NCBI RefSeq assembly: GCF_024347455.1
Contig: NZ_AP025484.1
Location: 310,001 to 374,000, forward strand
Direction of reading: 5' to 3'
Length of the DNA: 64,000 nucleotides
From: Vibrio echinoideorum
Lineage (GTDB): Bacteria; Pseudomonadota; Gammaproteobacteria; Enterobacterales; Vibrionaceae
In this document: one piece after another, positions 1 through 9,343 of the stretch
Numbering within the stretch: the stretch's first letter is position 1
Layout: each line of letters starts with the position of its first letter
Position numbers and translations under genes: made by a program
Notes under the pieces: model-generated
Told to the model about the DNA's origin: nothing
The model's database searches: none
Seen by the model: only the letters and a program-made list of their open reading frames with translations

Positions 1-3
1 AAT

Positions 4-1119
4 ATGCCGACAACAGAAGAAATTCAGATCAGCCAAGATCAAATCAGAAAGAACAAAGCAAACGTACTCGCTAAGATAAATCAGCAAGGGATCATGTCTC
101 AAGGGTTTCGTTTGGTTAACGTCAAAGATTACCAGCAGAAACTACAAGCACTGAAACAGAAAGTGGAAAACTTCGAGTACATGAATGCCGCTAACCAGCA
201 GCAAGATCAAGTTATCCTCGACATCATGACTCAAAAAGAGAAGATCCATAACTATTTGGATGAATCATCGAGTCAAAACTTGGCCAGCGGAAACCTCGAT
301 TTTGGTTCTCGAAATCAAGTCGCCAATGCCACGCTCAAGAAGAAGCAGCTTTTCATGATGTTTATGGAAACGGTCGAAGCTCAAGAGGCTCTAAAAGAAT
401 ATGCAGTTAAAGTGGCCTCTGTATGTAATGGAACTGTAAAACAGCCTCCGGGCGCTTACCTAGGGGTGAAAGATTTTCATGGTGCGCTAGACAAAATTAC
501 CAATCGTAAGCGTAACTATGATATTGGTGATCTGAAAGACGCGGCGCGTATGACGATAGTGTTTGAAACCTCGCAAGATATGGTCGCTGCAAAATCCATT
601 ATCGCCTTGTCGACAGAGTTCGATAAATTAAAGCACCACCAATCAGCAATGAAAGATCGTTATGGAACCAGTAAGGGTCAAAACGCTAAATTCAACTGTG
701 GGGCGACAGACGCAGGTTATAAAGATATAAAGTTCTTTCTAGAGATGGAGAACGGACATATTGGTGAGCTTCAACTTAACACCAAGAATATGATGGTAGC
801 CAAAAAGAATGGCCATATTATTTACGATATTCTACGTGACGGCGGGACGTTAGATAAGCCTTTCACTATTACTAATACGGAAGTCTTAGCAAAAGTGTCT
901 CGGAATATGAATGAAAAATGGTTCAATTTCATGAATACCCGAGTTCCAAAAGCGAGAGAAGATATTGCAAAAGTTCGACTGTTGGTAGACCGTCTGAATG
1001 GTAACCTTACAAAAGGCATAAACTCTTTGCTCGTTAACTTAGACGATATCAAAACACTTTCTGCCGTTAGTATATATATCTATGAGCAGGGCGATAACGC
1101 TAGGGCTTTACTTGATTAA
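4..1119 (+). CDS. RelA/SpoT-like nucleotidyltransferase-domain protein (possibly 5'-partial)
   Basis: This 371-residue protein has an N-terminal part likely to form a coiled coil (about residues 40-90, rich in Q, K and E) and a central part (about 150-280) that resembles the synthetase fold of RelA/SpoT proteins. Seen directly: a GDLKDAAR segment around D176, a GYKDI segment around Y239, and GELQLNT around E255 followed by a conserved-looking AKKNGHIIYDILR. In RelA-family enzymes the matching Asp, Tyr and Glu bind metal or substrate, so activity as a pyrophosphokinase (alarmone synthetase or toxin-like) is possible but inferred. No HD hydrolase domain is present. The ATG is only three bases from the window edge, so the true start and upstream partners may be missing. 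It ends in front of a hairpin terminator. It could instead be a degenerate family member. Confidence 0.6.
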   Translation: MPTTEEIQISQDQIRKNKANVLAKINQQGIMSQGFRLVNVKDYQQKLQALKQKVENFEYMNAANQQQDQVILDIMTQKEKIHNYLDESSSQNLASGNLDFGSRNQVANATLKKKQLFMMFMETVEAQEALKEYAVKVASVCNGTVKQPPGAYLGVKDFHGALDKITNRKRNYDIGDLKDAARMTIVFETSQDMVAAKSIIALSTEFDKLKHHQSAMKDRYGTSKGQNAKFNCGATDAGYKDIKFFLEMENGHIGELQLNTKNMMVAKKNGHIIYDILRDGGTLDKPFTITNTEVLAKVSRNMNEKWFNFMNTRVPKAREDIAKVRLLVDRLNGNLTKGINSLLVNLDDIKTLSAVSIYIYEQGDNARALLD

Positions 1120-1152
1120 GTAGCCGAGTCGTTGTGGTTATTCATCGCATAG

Positions 1153-1180
1153 AAAATCCGGATATAAAGCCGGATTTTTT
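1153..1180. terminator. bidirectional Rho-independent terminator
   Basis: Arms AAAATCCGG (1153-1161) and CCGGATTTTT (1170-1179) flank an 8-base loop, with a T-run on the plus side and A-rich sequence for the minus side. It lies between two convergent genes and can serve both. Confidence 0.8.
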
Positions 1181-2198
1181 ACGTTAGAGCATGATGGGAT
1201 GTTTCTTGCCTTTCTGCTGATTTTTGGAGAGAGTGGCTGCGCCTGTACTCTGGCGCTGTGATGCCAACCCAACCTTTGAAAGCACGATTAAAGTTGCTCA
1301 AATCACTGTAGCCAACTTGCCAGCTGATCTCTTGCACCGAAAGATCTGTTTCTTCGAGCAACTGTTTGGCTTTCTCTTCTCGAACCTGTTCTTTGGCTTT
1401 TTTAAAGAAGATATTTTCACTCTTTAGATTTCGTTGCAGTGTTCGTTTTGTCATTCCCAACATGGTTGCAAACCACTCTATGTTAAACCAAGGCAAAATT
1501 GCGTAGGTCTGGATTAACGTTTCGACTGACTGGTACCAATTTAATTCGCTGTCTTGCTCTGTTATTGCACGATAGTCATCAGGTAATGGAATCGTAATCG
1601 CCCCATATTGTTGTTCAAACTGAATATCAGAATTAAAGAAGTGTTTAGGTAATTTACGAGCCTTGTTGTTTGTAGAAACAAGCTTAGCGTGTGATGGCTG
1701 CCATCTGCTGTCTATAAATTTACGGCATAAGCTAATTACAGTAAGGGATCTAAACCACTCGGATTGTTCAAAACCAGATGTAGATGGGTGATAACAACTT
1801 CGATGGCATAGCCACCACAAGCCGTCTCTATACTCAGTCCATATAGTGACGTGGTTGTTCAAACTAGGCATTTCAGCGATCAAACAACGAATGGCTTGCT
1901 CTAACGATGTGCATTTCTCTATCTCATGGTGTAGCTGTGGTGACAGTTGTTCCAGAGACGTTTTACGACCGACCTCAATCCCTATCGAATAACCAAATTG
2001 ACGCTCAAGTCCATGAATGAAGCGAATCAAATCTTGCGTAGGAAGCCACTGATTAGATTGTGTTAGCTCAAGTGGCAAACCACATTCTATAGCGACACCG
2101 CGCCAATCAAGTGCTTCTTTATCGCAATACGCAATGTATGGGGCAATATTACTGGTAGAGCTCAATAGTATGTTAGTGGTGCGCGATGATGCTTTCAT
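1179..2198 (-). CDS. AraC-family transcriptional regulator (OruR/ArgR-like layout)
   Basis: This is a 339-residue regulator with a C-terminal AraC-type double helix-turn-helix at about residues 235-325 (WFATMLGMTKRTLQRNL, then DLSVQEISWQVGYSDLSNFNRAFKGWVG). The last part is the classic second HTH with its F-RAFK-W signature. The N-terminal 200 residues match the arabinose-binding-like domain found in AraC proteins such as OruR and ArgR, which bind small effectors. It is divergent from the serine hydrolase starting at 2292, with 93 bases between them, so control of that gene and the downstream barrel protein is a reasonable inference. The ligand is unknown. Its stop codon overlaps the shared terminator. 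Confidence 0.88.
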   Translation of the reverse strand: MKASSRTTNILLSSTSNIAPYIAYCDKEALDWRGVAIECGLPLELTQSNQWLPTQDLIRFIHGLERQFGYSIGIEVGRKTSLEQLSPQLHHEIEKCTSLEQAIRCLIAEMPSLNNHVTIWTEYRDGLWWLCHRSCYHPSTSGFEQSEWFRSLTVISLCRKFIDSRWQPSHAKLVSTNNKARKLPKHFFNSDIQFEQQYGAITIPLPDDYRAITEQDSELNWYQSVETLIQTYAILPWFNIEWFATMLGMTKRTLQRNLKSENIFFKKAKEQVREEKAKQLLEETDLSVQEISWQVGYSDLSNFNRAFKGWVGITAPEYRRSHSLQKSAERQETSHHALT

Positions 2199-2291
2199 TG
2201 TTGTTAGTGCTTACCTATAAATGTCACCAAATGACCTAATTAAGTGTAGCGTAACTCAATATACTTTTCCCAACCCAAAGAGGAGAAGAAT

Positions 2292-3677
2292 ATGAAACTT
2301 ACACCCATTGCCCTAATTATTTCATCACTCACGATTTCATCGCTTGCTGTGTCATCACTTGTCTTCGCAGAGATGGCTTTTGCAGAAAACCCAGTAGAAG
2401 CCGCGCTTAAGATTGAAGGCGCGCAGGTTATTCTACCTGTAAAAGATGCTCACCAATCTTTTTCTCCTGACTTCGTTGATTCTGCCCGCGAAAACTTCAA
2501 TAACTTCCATTGGCAAATGGGTGGAGACCACAGTGTTTACTACAACATGCACATGAGTGAATTCATGCCGACAGCTTTTGCTGCCCCGAATGCTGAATAC
2601 AAACCATTGGTTAAAAATATCGATTCACGCCTTGCTAAATTAACGGTAAACACCGAAACCAAAGGTGAGTTGACGATGGAGCAATACCTAGCGGACGAGC
2701 AGTTCCGAACTCAAGGTTTCATGTTAATTCACAAGGGTGAAATTGTTTATCAGGCTTACCCAGGAATGAGCCCAACAGACACCCATGTTTGGGCATCAAC
2801 AGCAAAGACGACGGTAGTCGCAGTAGTCGCAATGTTGGTTGAAGAAGGTAAAGTCGATCCTGAACAAGACATTACTTATTACATCCCTGAGTTAAAAGGG
2901 AGTAATTGGGAAGATCTCACTGTCCATCAAGTGCTCAACATGTCGACTGCGTTAGACAACGAAGAAACGCTTGAATCGATATTGAATCCGGACTCTGACG
3001 TAGTACGTTTTTTTGCTGCGTCATTCAATTCACCAAGAGCAAAAACCGGTGAGATGGAAACATGGATGAATGTTGCAAAAGGGGCTCAGAAACTGGAGGG
3101 CGAGAAAGCAGGTGATCATTTCCGCTATGCCTCAATCAATACCATGGTTTTGACCAAGCTAGTAGAAAACATTGAAAACAAGACTTGGACCGAAGTCTTT
3201 GAAGATCGTGTTTGGTCTAAGGTACATGCCCGTCAGCCTATGCAGTTCAACCTAACGCCAGATGGAATGGCGATTGCCGTCGGTTTGGTTTCGACAACAG
3301 TAGAAGATATGGCGCGCTGGGGCACTCTGTTTACGCCAAGCTGGAAAGCGGTGGCGGATGAGCCTGTCATCTCTCAAGCCGTAATTGATCGTATTCGCAA
3401 TAGCGGGGATCCAAAAGCCTTCGTAGGCACTAGCAAAGAGAGCGGTTCTGTTCATGCTTTTAACGAAAAGGCCGACTATAACGCTTATCAATTCGACTAT
3501 ATCTTCAATGACGGTGCGATGTCGAAAAGTGGCAACCTTGGCCAGTTTATTTATATCGATCCAGATCGTGATTTTGTAGGCGTGATGTTCTCAACCAACC
3601 CATACCATTCAGGTTTTGGTGAGAATAAAGGCCCGGCACTAATGCGCTCAGCAGCAAAACTACTTGCTGACAAGTAA
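2292..3677 (+). CDS. exported serine beta-lactamase-like hydrolase (class C / NylB type)
   Basis: The 461-residue protein belongs to the serine beta-lactamase/esterase family. The nucleophile motif STAK is at residues 169-172, the second motif Y279-A-S with the following IN matches the YxS/N of 6-aminohexanoate-dimer-hydrolase-like enzymes, and SKSGNLGQ near residue 410 stands for the third KTG-like motif. A hydrophobic N-terminus of about 30 residues is a signal peptide, so it acts in the periplasm. The family includes esterases, amidases and peptidases, and the substrate cannot be told. A ribosome site AGAGGAG precedes the ATG by about eight bases. It is followed 66 bases later by a barrel-like protein in the same direction. 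The signal peptide itself is built from a 15-base unit repeated three times (ISSLT, ISSLA, VSSLV). Confidence 0.85.
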   Translation: MKLTPIALIISSLTISSLAVSSLVFAEMAFAENPVEAALKIEGAQVILPVKDAHQSFSPDFVDSARENFNNFHWQMGGDHSVYYNMHMSEFMPTAFAAPNAEYKPLVKNIDSRLAKLTVNTETKGELTMEQYLADEQFRTQGFMLIHKGEIVYQAYPGMSPTDTHVWASTAKTTVVAVVAMLVEEGKVDPEQDITYYIPELKGSNWEDLTVHQVLNMSTALDNEETLESILNPDSDVVRFFAASFNSPRAKTGEMETWMNVAKGAQKLEGEKAGDHFRYASINTMVLTKLVENIENKTWTEVFEDRVWSKVHARQPMQFNLTPDGMAIAVGLVSTTVEDMARWGTLFTPSWKAVADEPVISQAVIDRIRNSGDPKAFVGTSKESGSVHAFNEKADYNAYQFDYIFNDGAMSKSGNLGQFIYIDPDRDFVGVMFSTNPYHSGFGENKGPALMRSAAKLLADK

Positions 3678-3743
3678 TCTATTTGTTACCTAACAGGATG
3701 TTCCAGGCTTCAAGGAGGAAGCAAGCGACTTTCGAGAGATATA

Positions 3744-4535
3744 ATGAAAAAGTTTGCTCTATTAATCCCGTTGAGTTTAGGTCTAACCCTTCCTGCACAT
3801 GCAGGTTCAGATTCCGAACGTGTTATCGATCCTGCTGATGTCACTAAAGTTTATACTCAAGCTGCATTGATGTTGAATGGTAGTTCAGATATCCAATTTC
3901 AAGGGCAAGTTTCTGGCGGTTTAGAAAACGGTCAACAGTTTGCCCTATTGGCTGAAGGGACGTTTGTCGATGAAAGCAACACAGCGCTTCGCGATCCAGA
4001 CAAATTCGGTACAGAGTATAGCAACTCTAGAATCCAGTACTTCCACGTCTTTGAAACGGGGACTAAAGCTACGCCTAAAGTGGGTCTTTCATTAGATTAT
4101 ATTAATACGCGCAACAGCATTAAAAATGACTTATTGTCGGTTGGCGGTGTTGTTGCGATTAACCCAGCTTATACCGGTGGATTTCTTGTATTTCCAAGAG
4201 CAGGGTTGATGACAGGTAGCATGGAGATCCCTGGTGTTACTTCATCTAAAGATGATTTAACGGGATACTCGCTTGGTTTGATTACCGCGAAGCATCTCGG
4301 TGACTCTGGCGCCTATGTGTCTTTAGTACCTGAGTGGCAGGATCTGTCTGGTGATGATATTGACATGCAAAACTTCTCATTTAAAACATCGTTAAATGTG
4401 CCTATGAACACTGCAAGAACTTGGTGGTTGAATACGCGTTATGACATTACCAAAGCGGATGTTGATGTGAAAGGTGTGTCAATGCCGAATGGTTGGCAAA
4501 CCGAGGCTTGGGTTGGTGTGAGATACTACTTCTAG
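3744..4535 (+). CDS. predicted outer-membrane beta-barrel protein, unknown function
   Basis: The 263-residue protein starts with a clear signal peptide (MKKFALLIPLSLGLTLPAHA). The rest alternates hydrophobic and polar residues in strand-like blocks and ends ...GWQTEAWVGVRYYF, a terminal aromatic residue typical of BAM-inserted outer membrane proteins. No known enzyme motif is visible. It lies 66 bases behind the exported serine hydrolase and before a strong terminator, so the two are probably co-transcribed. A role in letting a substrate in or a product out for that hydrolase is only a guess. No cysteine or lipobox is seen near the cleavage site. Confidence 0.7.
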   Translation: MKKFALLIPLSLGLTLPAHAGSDSERVIDPADVTKVYTQAALMLNGSSDIQFQGQVSGGLENGQQFALLAEGTFVDESNTALRDPDKFGTEYSNSRIQYFHVFETGTKATPKVGLSLDYINTRNSIKNDLLSVGGVVAINPAYTGGFLVFPRAGLMTGSMEIPGVTSSKDDLTGYSLGLITAKHLGDSGAYVSLVPEWQDLSGDDIDMQNFSFKTSLNVPMNTARTWWLNTRYDITKADVDVKGVSMPNGWQTEAWVGVRYYF

Positions 4536-4557
4536 CGATCTAATTAGCAAATAACCT

Positions 4558-4587
4558 AAAAAAGCCAGTCATCGTGACTGGCTTTTA
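4558..4587. terminator. bidirectional terminator
   Basis: Arms AAAGCCAGTCA (4561-4571) and TGACTGGCTTT (4575-4585) enclose a three-base loop. T-runs exist on both strands. It separates the barrel gene from the convergent ppsA. Confidence 0.9.
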
Positions 4588-4609
4588 TCGTTTAGGTACG
4601 CGTGAAGCG

Positions 4610-6982
4610 TTACTTATTGGCGACGTTACCAAGCTTCAACCACGTGTCGATAACCGTATCTGGGTTTAAAGAAACAGAGCTGATGCCTTGTTCCATTAAC
4701 CACTCGGCTAGGTCGTCATGGTCAGATGGGCCTTGGCCACAAATACCTACGTACTTACCCGCTTTCGCCGCTGCATCGATAGCCATTTTCAGCATCGCTT
4801 TAACTGCAGGGTTACGCTCGTCGAATAAGTGAGCAACGTCGCCTGAATCTCGGTCTAGGCCAAGTGTCAGCTGTGTCATGTCGTTTGAACCGATAGAGAA
4901 ACCATCGAAGTACTTCAAGAACTCATCAGCCAAAATCGCATTGGATGGAAGCTCACACATCATGATGACTTTCAGACCTTGGTCGCCACGACGCAGGTTA
5001 AACTTAGCCAGAATGTCGATAACCGATGCCGCTTCGCTTGGAGTACGAACGAATGGAATCATGATTTCAACGTTCTTCAATCCCATTTCGTTACGAACAC
5101 GTTTCAGCGCCTGAGTTTCAAGCTCGAAACAGTCTTCAAAGACTGGAGAGATGTAACGAGATGCACCACGGAAGCCCAGCATTGGATTCTCTTCATGTGG
5201 TTCAAACGTTTTACCGCCAACAAGGTTACTGTACTCGTTCGACTTAAAGTCAGACATACGTACGATTACACGCTTAGGCCAGAACGCAGAAGCGATGGTC
5301 GCGATGCCTTCCGTTAGCTTGCTTACGTAGAAATCGATAGGATCTTTATAACCACGAATGCGTTGGTTGATTTCTGCTTTGATCTCATCCGTTTGCTCAT
5401 CGAAGTTCAGCAGAGCTTTAGGGTGAATACCGATCATCTTGTTGATGATGAATTCAAGACGAGCAAGGCCAACACCTTCGTTCGGGATTTGAGCGAAGTC
5501 GAAGGCACGATCTGGGTTACCTACGTTCATCATTACTTTAGTTGGCAGCATTGGTAGCTCATCAACCTCAGAACGCTTGATCTCAAAGTCGAGTTCACCT
5601 TGATAAACGTAGCCAGTTTCGCCTTCAGAGCATGATATGGTCACGATATCACCATCGTTCAGACTACTTGTTGCTGTCCCACAACCTACTATTGCAGGAA
5701 TACCTAGCTCACGAGCAATGATTGCCGCGTGACAAGTACGGCCGCCACGGTTAGTCACAATTGCAGAGGCTTTCTTCATCACAGGTTCCCAGTCTGGGTC
5801 TGTCATGTCTGTTACCAGTACATCACCTTCTTGAACCAATGACATTTGGTCTAGAGAGTCAACTAAACGAACCGGTCCAGAACCGATACGTTGACCGATA
5901 GCACGGCCTTCAACCAAGACATCGGCCTTGTTGTTTAGCTCGTAACGCTCGATAACGTTTTGGTCGCTTTGAGAACATACGGTTTCAGGACGAGCTTGAA
6001 CGATGTAAAGCTTGCCGTCGATACCATCTTTTGCCCACTCGATGTCCATCGGACGTTGGTAGTGCTTCTCGATGATCATCGCTTGTTTTGCTAGCTCTTT
6101 GATCTCTTCATCGTTCAGTGAAAACTCGTTACGCTCTTGAGTATCCGTGTCGATGATATCAACTTGTTTACCGATCTCTTGGTTGGTTGAGTAGATCATC
6201 TTGATCAACTTAGAACCAAACGTCTTTTTAACGATAGGGTAGTGACCCGCTTCTAGCATTGGCTTGTGAACGTAGAACTCGTCTGGGTTCACAGCACCTT
6301 GTACAACCATTTCACCTAGGCCCCAAGAAGAGGTGATGAACACTACTTGGTCGAAGCCTGACTCAGTATCAAGCGTGAACATAACGCCTGAAGAAGCTTT
6401 GTCTGAGCGAACCATACGCTGGATGCCCGCAGACAAGGAAATGCCTCTGTGGTCAAAGCCTTGGTGTACTCGGTAAGAGATAGCGCGGTCGTTAAACAGA
6501 GAAGCGAATACGTGTTTAGTCGCTTCGATAACCGCATCGATACCTTTCACGTTAAGGAAGGTTTCTTGCTGGCCTGCAAAAGAAGCATCTGGAAGGTCTT
6601 CTGCCGTTGCAGATGAACGAACCGCAACAGACAATTCTTCGTTGCCTTCAATCAGTTCGCGGTAGTTATCACGGATATCTTGCTCTAGTGATTCTGGGAA
6701 TGGTGCGTCTAGAACCCATTGTCGAATTGTTGCACCTGTCTTACGCAGTGCGTCAACGTCTTCAACATCAAGCTCATCAAGGAGTTGGTGAATGCGCTCA
6801 TCAAGACCTTTGTAGTCAAGAAAGTTGTTAAACGCATAAGATGTGGTAGCAAAACCATTAGGTACTGATACGCCAGCGTTGGCTAGGTTAGAAACCATTT
6901 CGCCAAGTGAAGCATTCTTACCGCCGACTTTGTCGACATCTTCCATGGAAAGGCCATTGAACCATAGGGTGTTATTTTGCAT
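4610..6982 (-). CDS. ppsA: phosphoenolpyruvate synthase
   Basis: This 790-residue enzyme makes PEP from pyruvate, ATP and water (giving AMP and Pi), the entry step to gluconeogenesis from three-carbon compounds. The order of domains fits: an N-terminal nucleotide-binding PPDK-type domain ([11 protein letters not shown] near residue 20 and [19 protein letters not shown] near 123-141), a swivelling phosphohistidine domain with [21 protein letters not shown] (H418), and a C-terminal TIM-barrel PEP-binding domain with IGSNDMTQL and the GICGQGPSD cysteine loop near residue 750. The length is that of E. coli PpsA (792). The start at 6982 has GGAG upstream and gives the usual N-terminus. The divergent neighbour is its regulator PpsR. 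Confidence 0.98.
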   Translation of the reverse strand: MQNNTLWFNGLSMEDVDKVGGKNASLGEMVSNLANAGVSVPNGFATTSYAFNNFLDYKGLDERIHQLLDELDVEDVDALRKTGATIRQWVLDAPFPESLEQDIRDNYRELIEGNEELSVAVRSSATAEDLPDASFAGQQETFLNVKGIDAVIEATKHVFASLFNDRAISYRVHQGFDHRGISLSAGIQRMVRSDKASSGVMFTLDTESGFDQVVFITSSWGLGEMVVQGAVNPDEFYVHKPMLEAGHYPIVKKTFGSKLIKMIYSTNQEIGKQVDIIDTDTQERNEFSLNDEEIKELAKQAMIIEKHYQRPMDIEWAKDGIDGKLYIVQARPETVCSQSDQNVIERYELNNKADVLVEGRAIGQRIGSGPVRLVDSLDQMSLVQEGDVLVTDMTDPDWEPVMKKASAIVTNRGGRTCHAAIIARELGIPAIVGCGTATSSLNDGDIVTISCSEGETGYVYQGELDFEIKRSEVDELPMLPTKVMMNVGNPDRAFDFAQIPNEGVGLARLEFIINKMIGIHPKALLNFDEQTDEIKAEINQRIRGYKDPIDFYVSKLTEGIATIASAFWPKRVIVRMSDFKSNEYSNLVGGKTFEPHEENPMLGFRGASRYISPVFEDCFELETQALKRVRNEMGLKNVEIMIPFVRTPSEAASVIDILAKFNLRRGDQGLKVIMMCELPSNAILADEFLKYFDGFSIGSNDMTQLTLGLDRDSGDVAHLFDERNPAVKAMLKMAIDAAAKAGKYVGICGQGPSDHDDLAEWLMEQGISSVSLNPDTVIDTWLKLGNVANK

Positions 6983-7160
6983 TTATTTCTCCAGAAACAT
7001 AGCAAGCATTGTAGGGATTTAAAGGCAAACGATTACGTATCAGTTTAAAAAAATGTAAATTATTTTCAAAAGCTGTGGGGGACGTAATAGTCAGCAGGGT
7101 TTTGTTATATATATTATGGTTACCATCCTACTCAAAATAATTTTAAATATTAAATAAAAA

Positions 7161-7994
7161 ATGCAAATTGATATTCAAAGTCGTGATGTATTCTATGTTT
7201 CTGATGGAACGGCCATAACATGTGAGACTTTAGGGCATGTTGTTCTAGGTCAATTTCCTTTCAAAGCTAATGAAAAAACCTTTCCGTTTGTGGAAAGTGA
7301 GGACAAACTTTCTGATTTATTAAAAGAGATCGAAATTTCGTATCGTGATACCGGGTTAGAACCGTTGGTGTTTTTTTCGATTGTGATTCCCGATATCAAA
7401 GCGAAATTGCTTAAGGCACCAGCTCACTGTTATGACGTGTTGGAGAGTATCGTTCAAAAGGTTCAGGATGATATCCAGATGGCACCGGTTCCTAAGCTAC
7501 AGCGATCACGCAGTGTGAATAAGGATTCGGTAAAGTATTTCGATCGTATTGCCGCGATTGAGTACACGCTGGCTCATGATGATGGCATCACGCTGAAAGG
7601 GCTAGAAGAAGCCGATATCATTTTGCTTGGTGTTTCTCGAAGCGGTAAAACACCGACTAGCTTGTATATGGCGATGCAGTTTGGTTTACGCGTGGCGAAC
7701 TACCCATTTATTCATGATGATTTAGCGCGCTTGAAACTGTTGCCAGAGTTTGAGATTTATCGACATAAGCTGTTTGGCTTAACCATTGATGCCGAAAGGT
7801 TGACTGAAATTCGTGAGAATCGTTTAGCAGGCAGTGAGTACGCGAGTGACTCGCAATGCTTGTATGAGTTACAAACGGTAGAGGCGATGTTCCGCCGAGA
7901 AGCGATACCTTACATCAACACGTCCTCGTTATCGGTTGAGGAAATTTCGACGAGAATCTTGGAGCGTACAGGGTTGAGAAGACGCTTGCTCTGA
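7161..7994 (+). CDS. ppsR: PEP synthase regulatory protein (bifunctional kinase/pyrophosphorylase)
   Basis: The 277-residue protein is the DUF299 family member PpsR (E. coli YdiA). It switches PEP synthase off by ADP-dependent phosphorylation of a threonine near the catalytic histidine and reactivates it by phosphate-dependent pyrophosphorolysis. The N-terminus [10 protein letters not shown] and the P-loop GVSRSGKT (157-164) followed by [11 protein letters not shown] are diagnostic, as is [10 protein letters not shown]. It is divergent from ppsA with 178 bases between them, the usual arrangement. No Shine-Dalgarno is visible: the upstream 25 bases are almost all A and T, and an in-frame stop six bases before the ATG excludes a longer start. 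Translation may therefore be weak or depend on an unstructured AU-rich leader. Confidence 0.97.
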   Translation: MQIDIQSRDVFYVSDGTAITCETLGHVVLGQFPFKANEKTFPFVESEDKLSDLLKEIEISYRDTGLEPLVFFSIVIPDIKAKLLKAPAHCYDVLESIVQKVQDDIQMAPVPKLQRSRSVNKDSVKYFDRIAAIEYTLAHDDGITLKGLEEADIILLGVSRSGKTPTSLYMAMQFGLRVANYPFIHDDLARLKLLPEFEIYRHKLFGLTIDAERLTEIRENRLAGSEYASDSQCLYELQTVEAMFRREAIPYINTSSLSVEEISTRILERTGLRRRLL

Positions 7995-8017
7995 TAAAGG
8001 GGATTGAACCTTTAAAG

Positions 8018-8052
8018 AAACGAGAATCTCATTCGGTGAGATTCTCGTTTTT
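8018..8052. terminator. terminator after ppsR
   Basis: Perfect 14-base arms AAACGAGAATCTCA (8018-8031) and TGAGATTCTCGTTT (8037-8050) with loop TTCGG, followed by T-rich sequence. The UUCGG-like loop makes it stable. Confidence 0.92.
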
Positions 8053-8075
8053 ATTTATTTATTACTTGTTATTTT

Positions 8076-8115
8076 TTAACGAATTAACGAATTAACGAAT
8101 TAACGAATTAACGAA
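8076..8115. repeat. tandem repeat, five copies of TTAACGAA
   Basis: Five perfect 8-base copies run from 8076 to 8115. The last copy contains the stop codon and last sense codon (Arg) of the minus-strand glutaredoxin gene, so the array seems to have grown outward from the gene's 3' end. Confidence 0.9.
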
Positions 8116-8740
8116 GCAGCGATAGCTTAAGAGCTTCGCTTTGCTGTTCTAACCAACGTTCAAGCGCTGGTGGCCATGTGATGCTTGGTTCAACACAGAA
8201 ACCGCGCAGCATGGAGAAGTACACTGCTTGATCAATAAGCGGTAGCGACGACTCACCATTTTCTAAGTTCAGCAGAAGCTCGGCATCTTTCAATAATGGA
8301 TTAATCTGTTCAACGAATTGCGGTGTTTGCTCAATCAGTTTGTCGAAGTTGAGTTCTTCCGTCTCTTTGCTCGCGCGCCATGCAGCTTTACTTGCTTCGG
8401 ATTGGTATTCAGCAAGATCCAGTTTCCACCAACGTGGCAGACCGATGCGCTGACTTAATGGGAATGCACGGCTTTGGAACAGAGTGACTTGTTCAGATGG
8501 TACACGTTGTTCATCACTTGATTTCAAGTCCATGAAATAAGCGATGATATCTAAGCTTTCCGCCATGATAGAGCCGTCGTCTTTCTGTAAGACTGGCACC
8601 ATCTTTTTACCGATCAAATCGATAAGGGTTTGGGCATCATCATAATCCACAGAAATAAGATCGATATTCAAGCCTAGAGATTGAGCGATGTAGGCAACTC
8701 TTGCACAGAAAGGGCAGTGGTCGTAAATGTAAAGCTTCAT
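8108..8740 (-). CDS. grxB: glutaredoxin 2
   Basis: The 210-residue protein is a GrxB-type glutaredoxin: an N-terminal thioredoxin-like domain with the CPFC active site at residues 9-12 (YDHCPFCAR) and the cis-proline region KKMVPVLQKDDG, followed by an all-helical GST-like C-terminal domain. It reduces disulfides using glutathione in the cytoplasm. The start at 8740 is chosen over a longer reading frame because GAGGGA lies just upstream and it gives the canonical MKLYIYDHCPFC N-terminus. The C-terminal end lies in an 8-base tandem repeat. The gene is transcribed alone, toward the ppsR terminator. Confidence 0.95.
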   Translation of the reverse strand: MKLYIYDHCPFCARVAYIAQSLGLNIDLISVDYDDAQTLIDLIGKKMVPVLQKDDGSIMAESLDIIAYFMDLKSSDEQRVPSEQVTLFQSRAFPLSQRIGLPRWWKLDLAEYQSEASKAAWRASKETEELNFDKLIEQTPQFVEQINPLLKDAELLLNLENGESSLPLIDQAVYFSMLRGFCVEPSITWPPALERWLEQQSEALKLSLLR

Positions 8741-8912
8741 AGCTTCCCTCAGTTCATGGTCATTATAAGTATAAGATGATGCTAATGTAGCAGAAGTCCG
8801 AGCCGACAATAAGAGCTTGGCTTAAATAGTCATTGATTAGTTAGGGCGACCATCGTTACAAGCGTCTAACCCGATGGTAAATGAACATAGCCGGCAAGGG
8901 GGAATTACAGGC

Positions 8913-8972
8913 ACAAAAAAGGCTTTGGCTGCTCACTCTAATGCAGAAGAGTGAAGCTAACCAAAGCCTTAA
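8913..8972 (-). terminator. long hairpin terminator of the 52-residue gene
   Basis: Outer arms AAGGCTTTGG (8919-8928) and CCAAAGCCTT (8961-8970), plus an inner 7-base pair TCACTCT/AGAGTGA, form a long imperfect hairpin. On the minus strand it is followed by TTTTTT, so it terminates the gene ending at 9021. Confidence 0.8.
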
Positions 8973-9020
8973 TTTTGTTACCTTTAGCAGAGTGACAACT
9001 AAAAGAGCAGAGTGGTTAAA

Positions 9021-9179
9021 CTATGCTTTTTTAAGGTCTTGCGCTGGGTAAGTAAGCGTCATTGCGCCTTCTACCGTTGTAACGTGAACGTAGCCACCAC
9101 CAGCACTTAGGCCAGTCACTACCATTTCACCAAGATCAACACCTTTTGTTGCTACAACGCGATCGTCAACTGAAAACAC
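9021..9179 (-). CDS. small protein of 52 residues, unknown function
   Basis: A short reading frame on the minus strand starts with GTG at 9179 and ends with TAG at 9021-9023. AAGG lies eight bases upstream of this GTG; another in-frame GTG at 9188 would add three residues. The product begins MFSVDDRVVATKGVDLGEMV, has a glycine-rich middle (LSAGGGYVHV) and ends in KKA. It has no signal peptide or membrane segment. The strand-like alternation looks like a small beta-barrel or KOW/Tudor-like fold, but that is a guess. Good codon use, a ribosome site, a structured leader upstream and its own terminator downstream all support a real, independently expressed gene. I do not recognise the family. Confidence 0.72.
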   Translation of the reverse strand: MFSVDDRVVATKGVDLGEMVVTGLSAGGGYVHVTTVEGAMTLTYPAQDLKKA

Positions 9180-9207
9180 TTTACACACCTTCAATAAATT
9201 AAATAAG

Positions 9208-9275
9208 TACGACAGATATCGAAAGCGGATTTAAACAGATGACTTTCGAATCAACTAATCCGGTTATTTGTCGTA
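9208..9275 (-). promoter_or_regulatory. folded 5' leader of the 52-residue gene
   Basis: TACGACAGATA (9208-9218) can pair with TATTTGTCGTA (9265-9275), an 11-base stem with one G-U. Inside it CGAAAG (9220-9225) pairs with CTTTCG (9243-9248). It ends about 30 bases before the small gene's start, so it would be in its mRNA leader. Function is not known. Confidence 0.45.
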
Positions 9276-9343
9276 AGGATTAAATTTGGTTGTGAGTAAA
9301 TTGCGATGTCTTAAAAATCAGCTTGTTAACTTACCAAAGGAGT

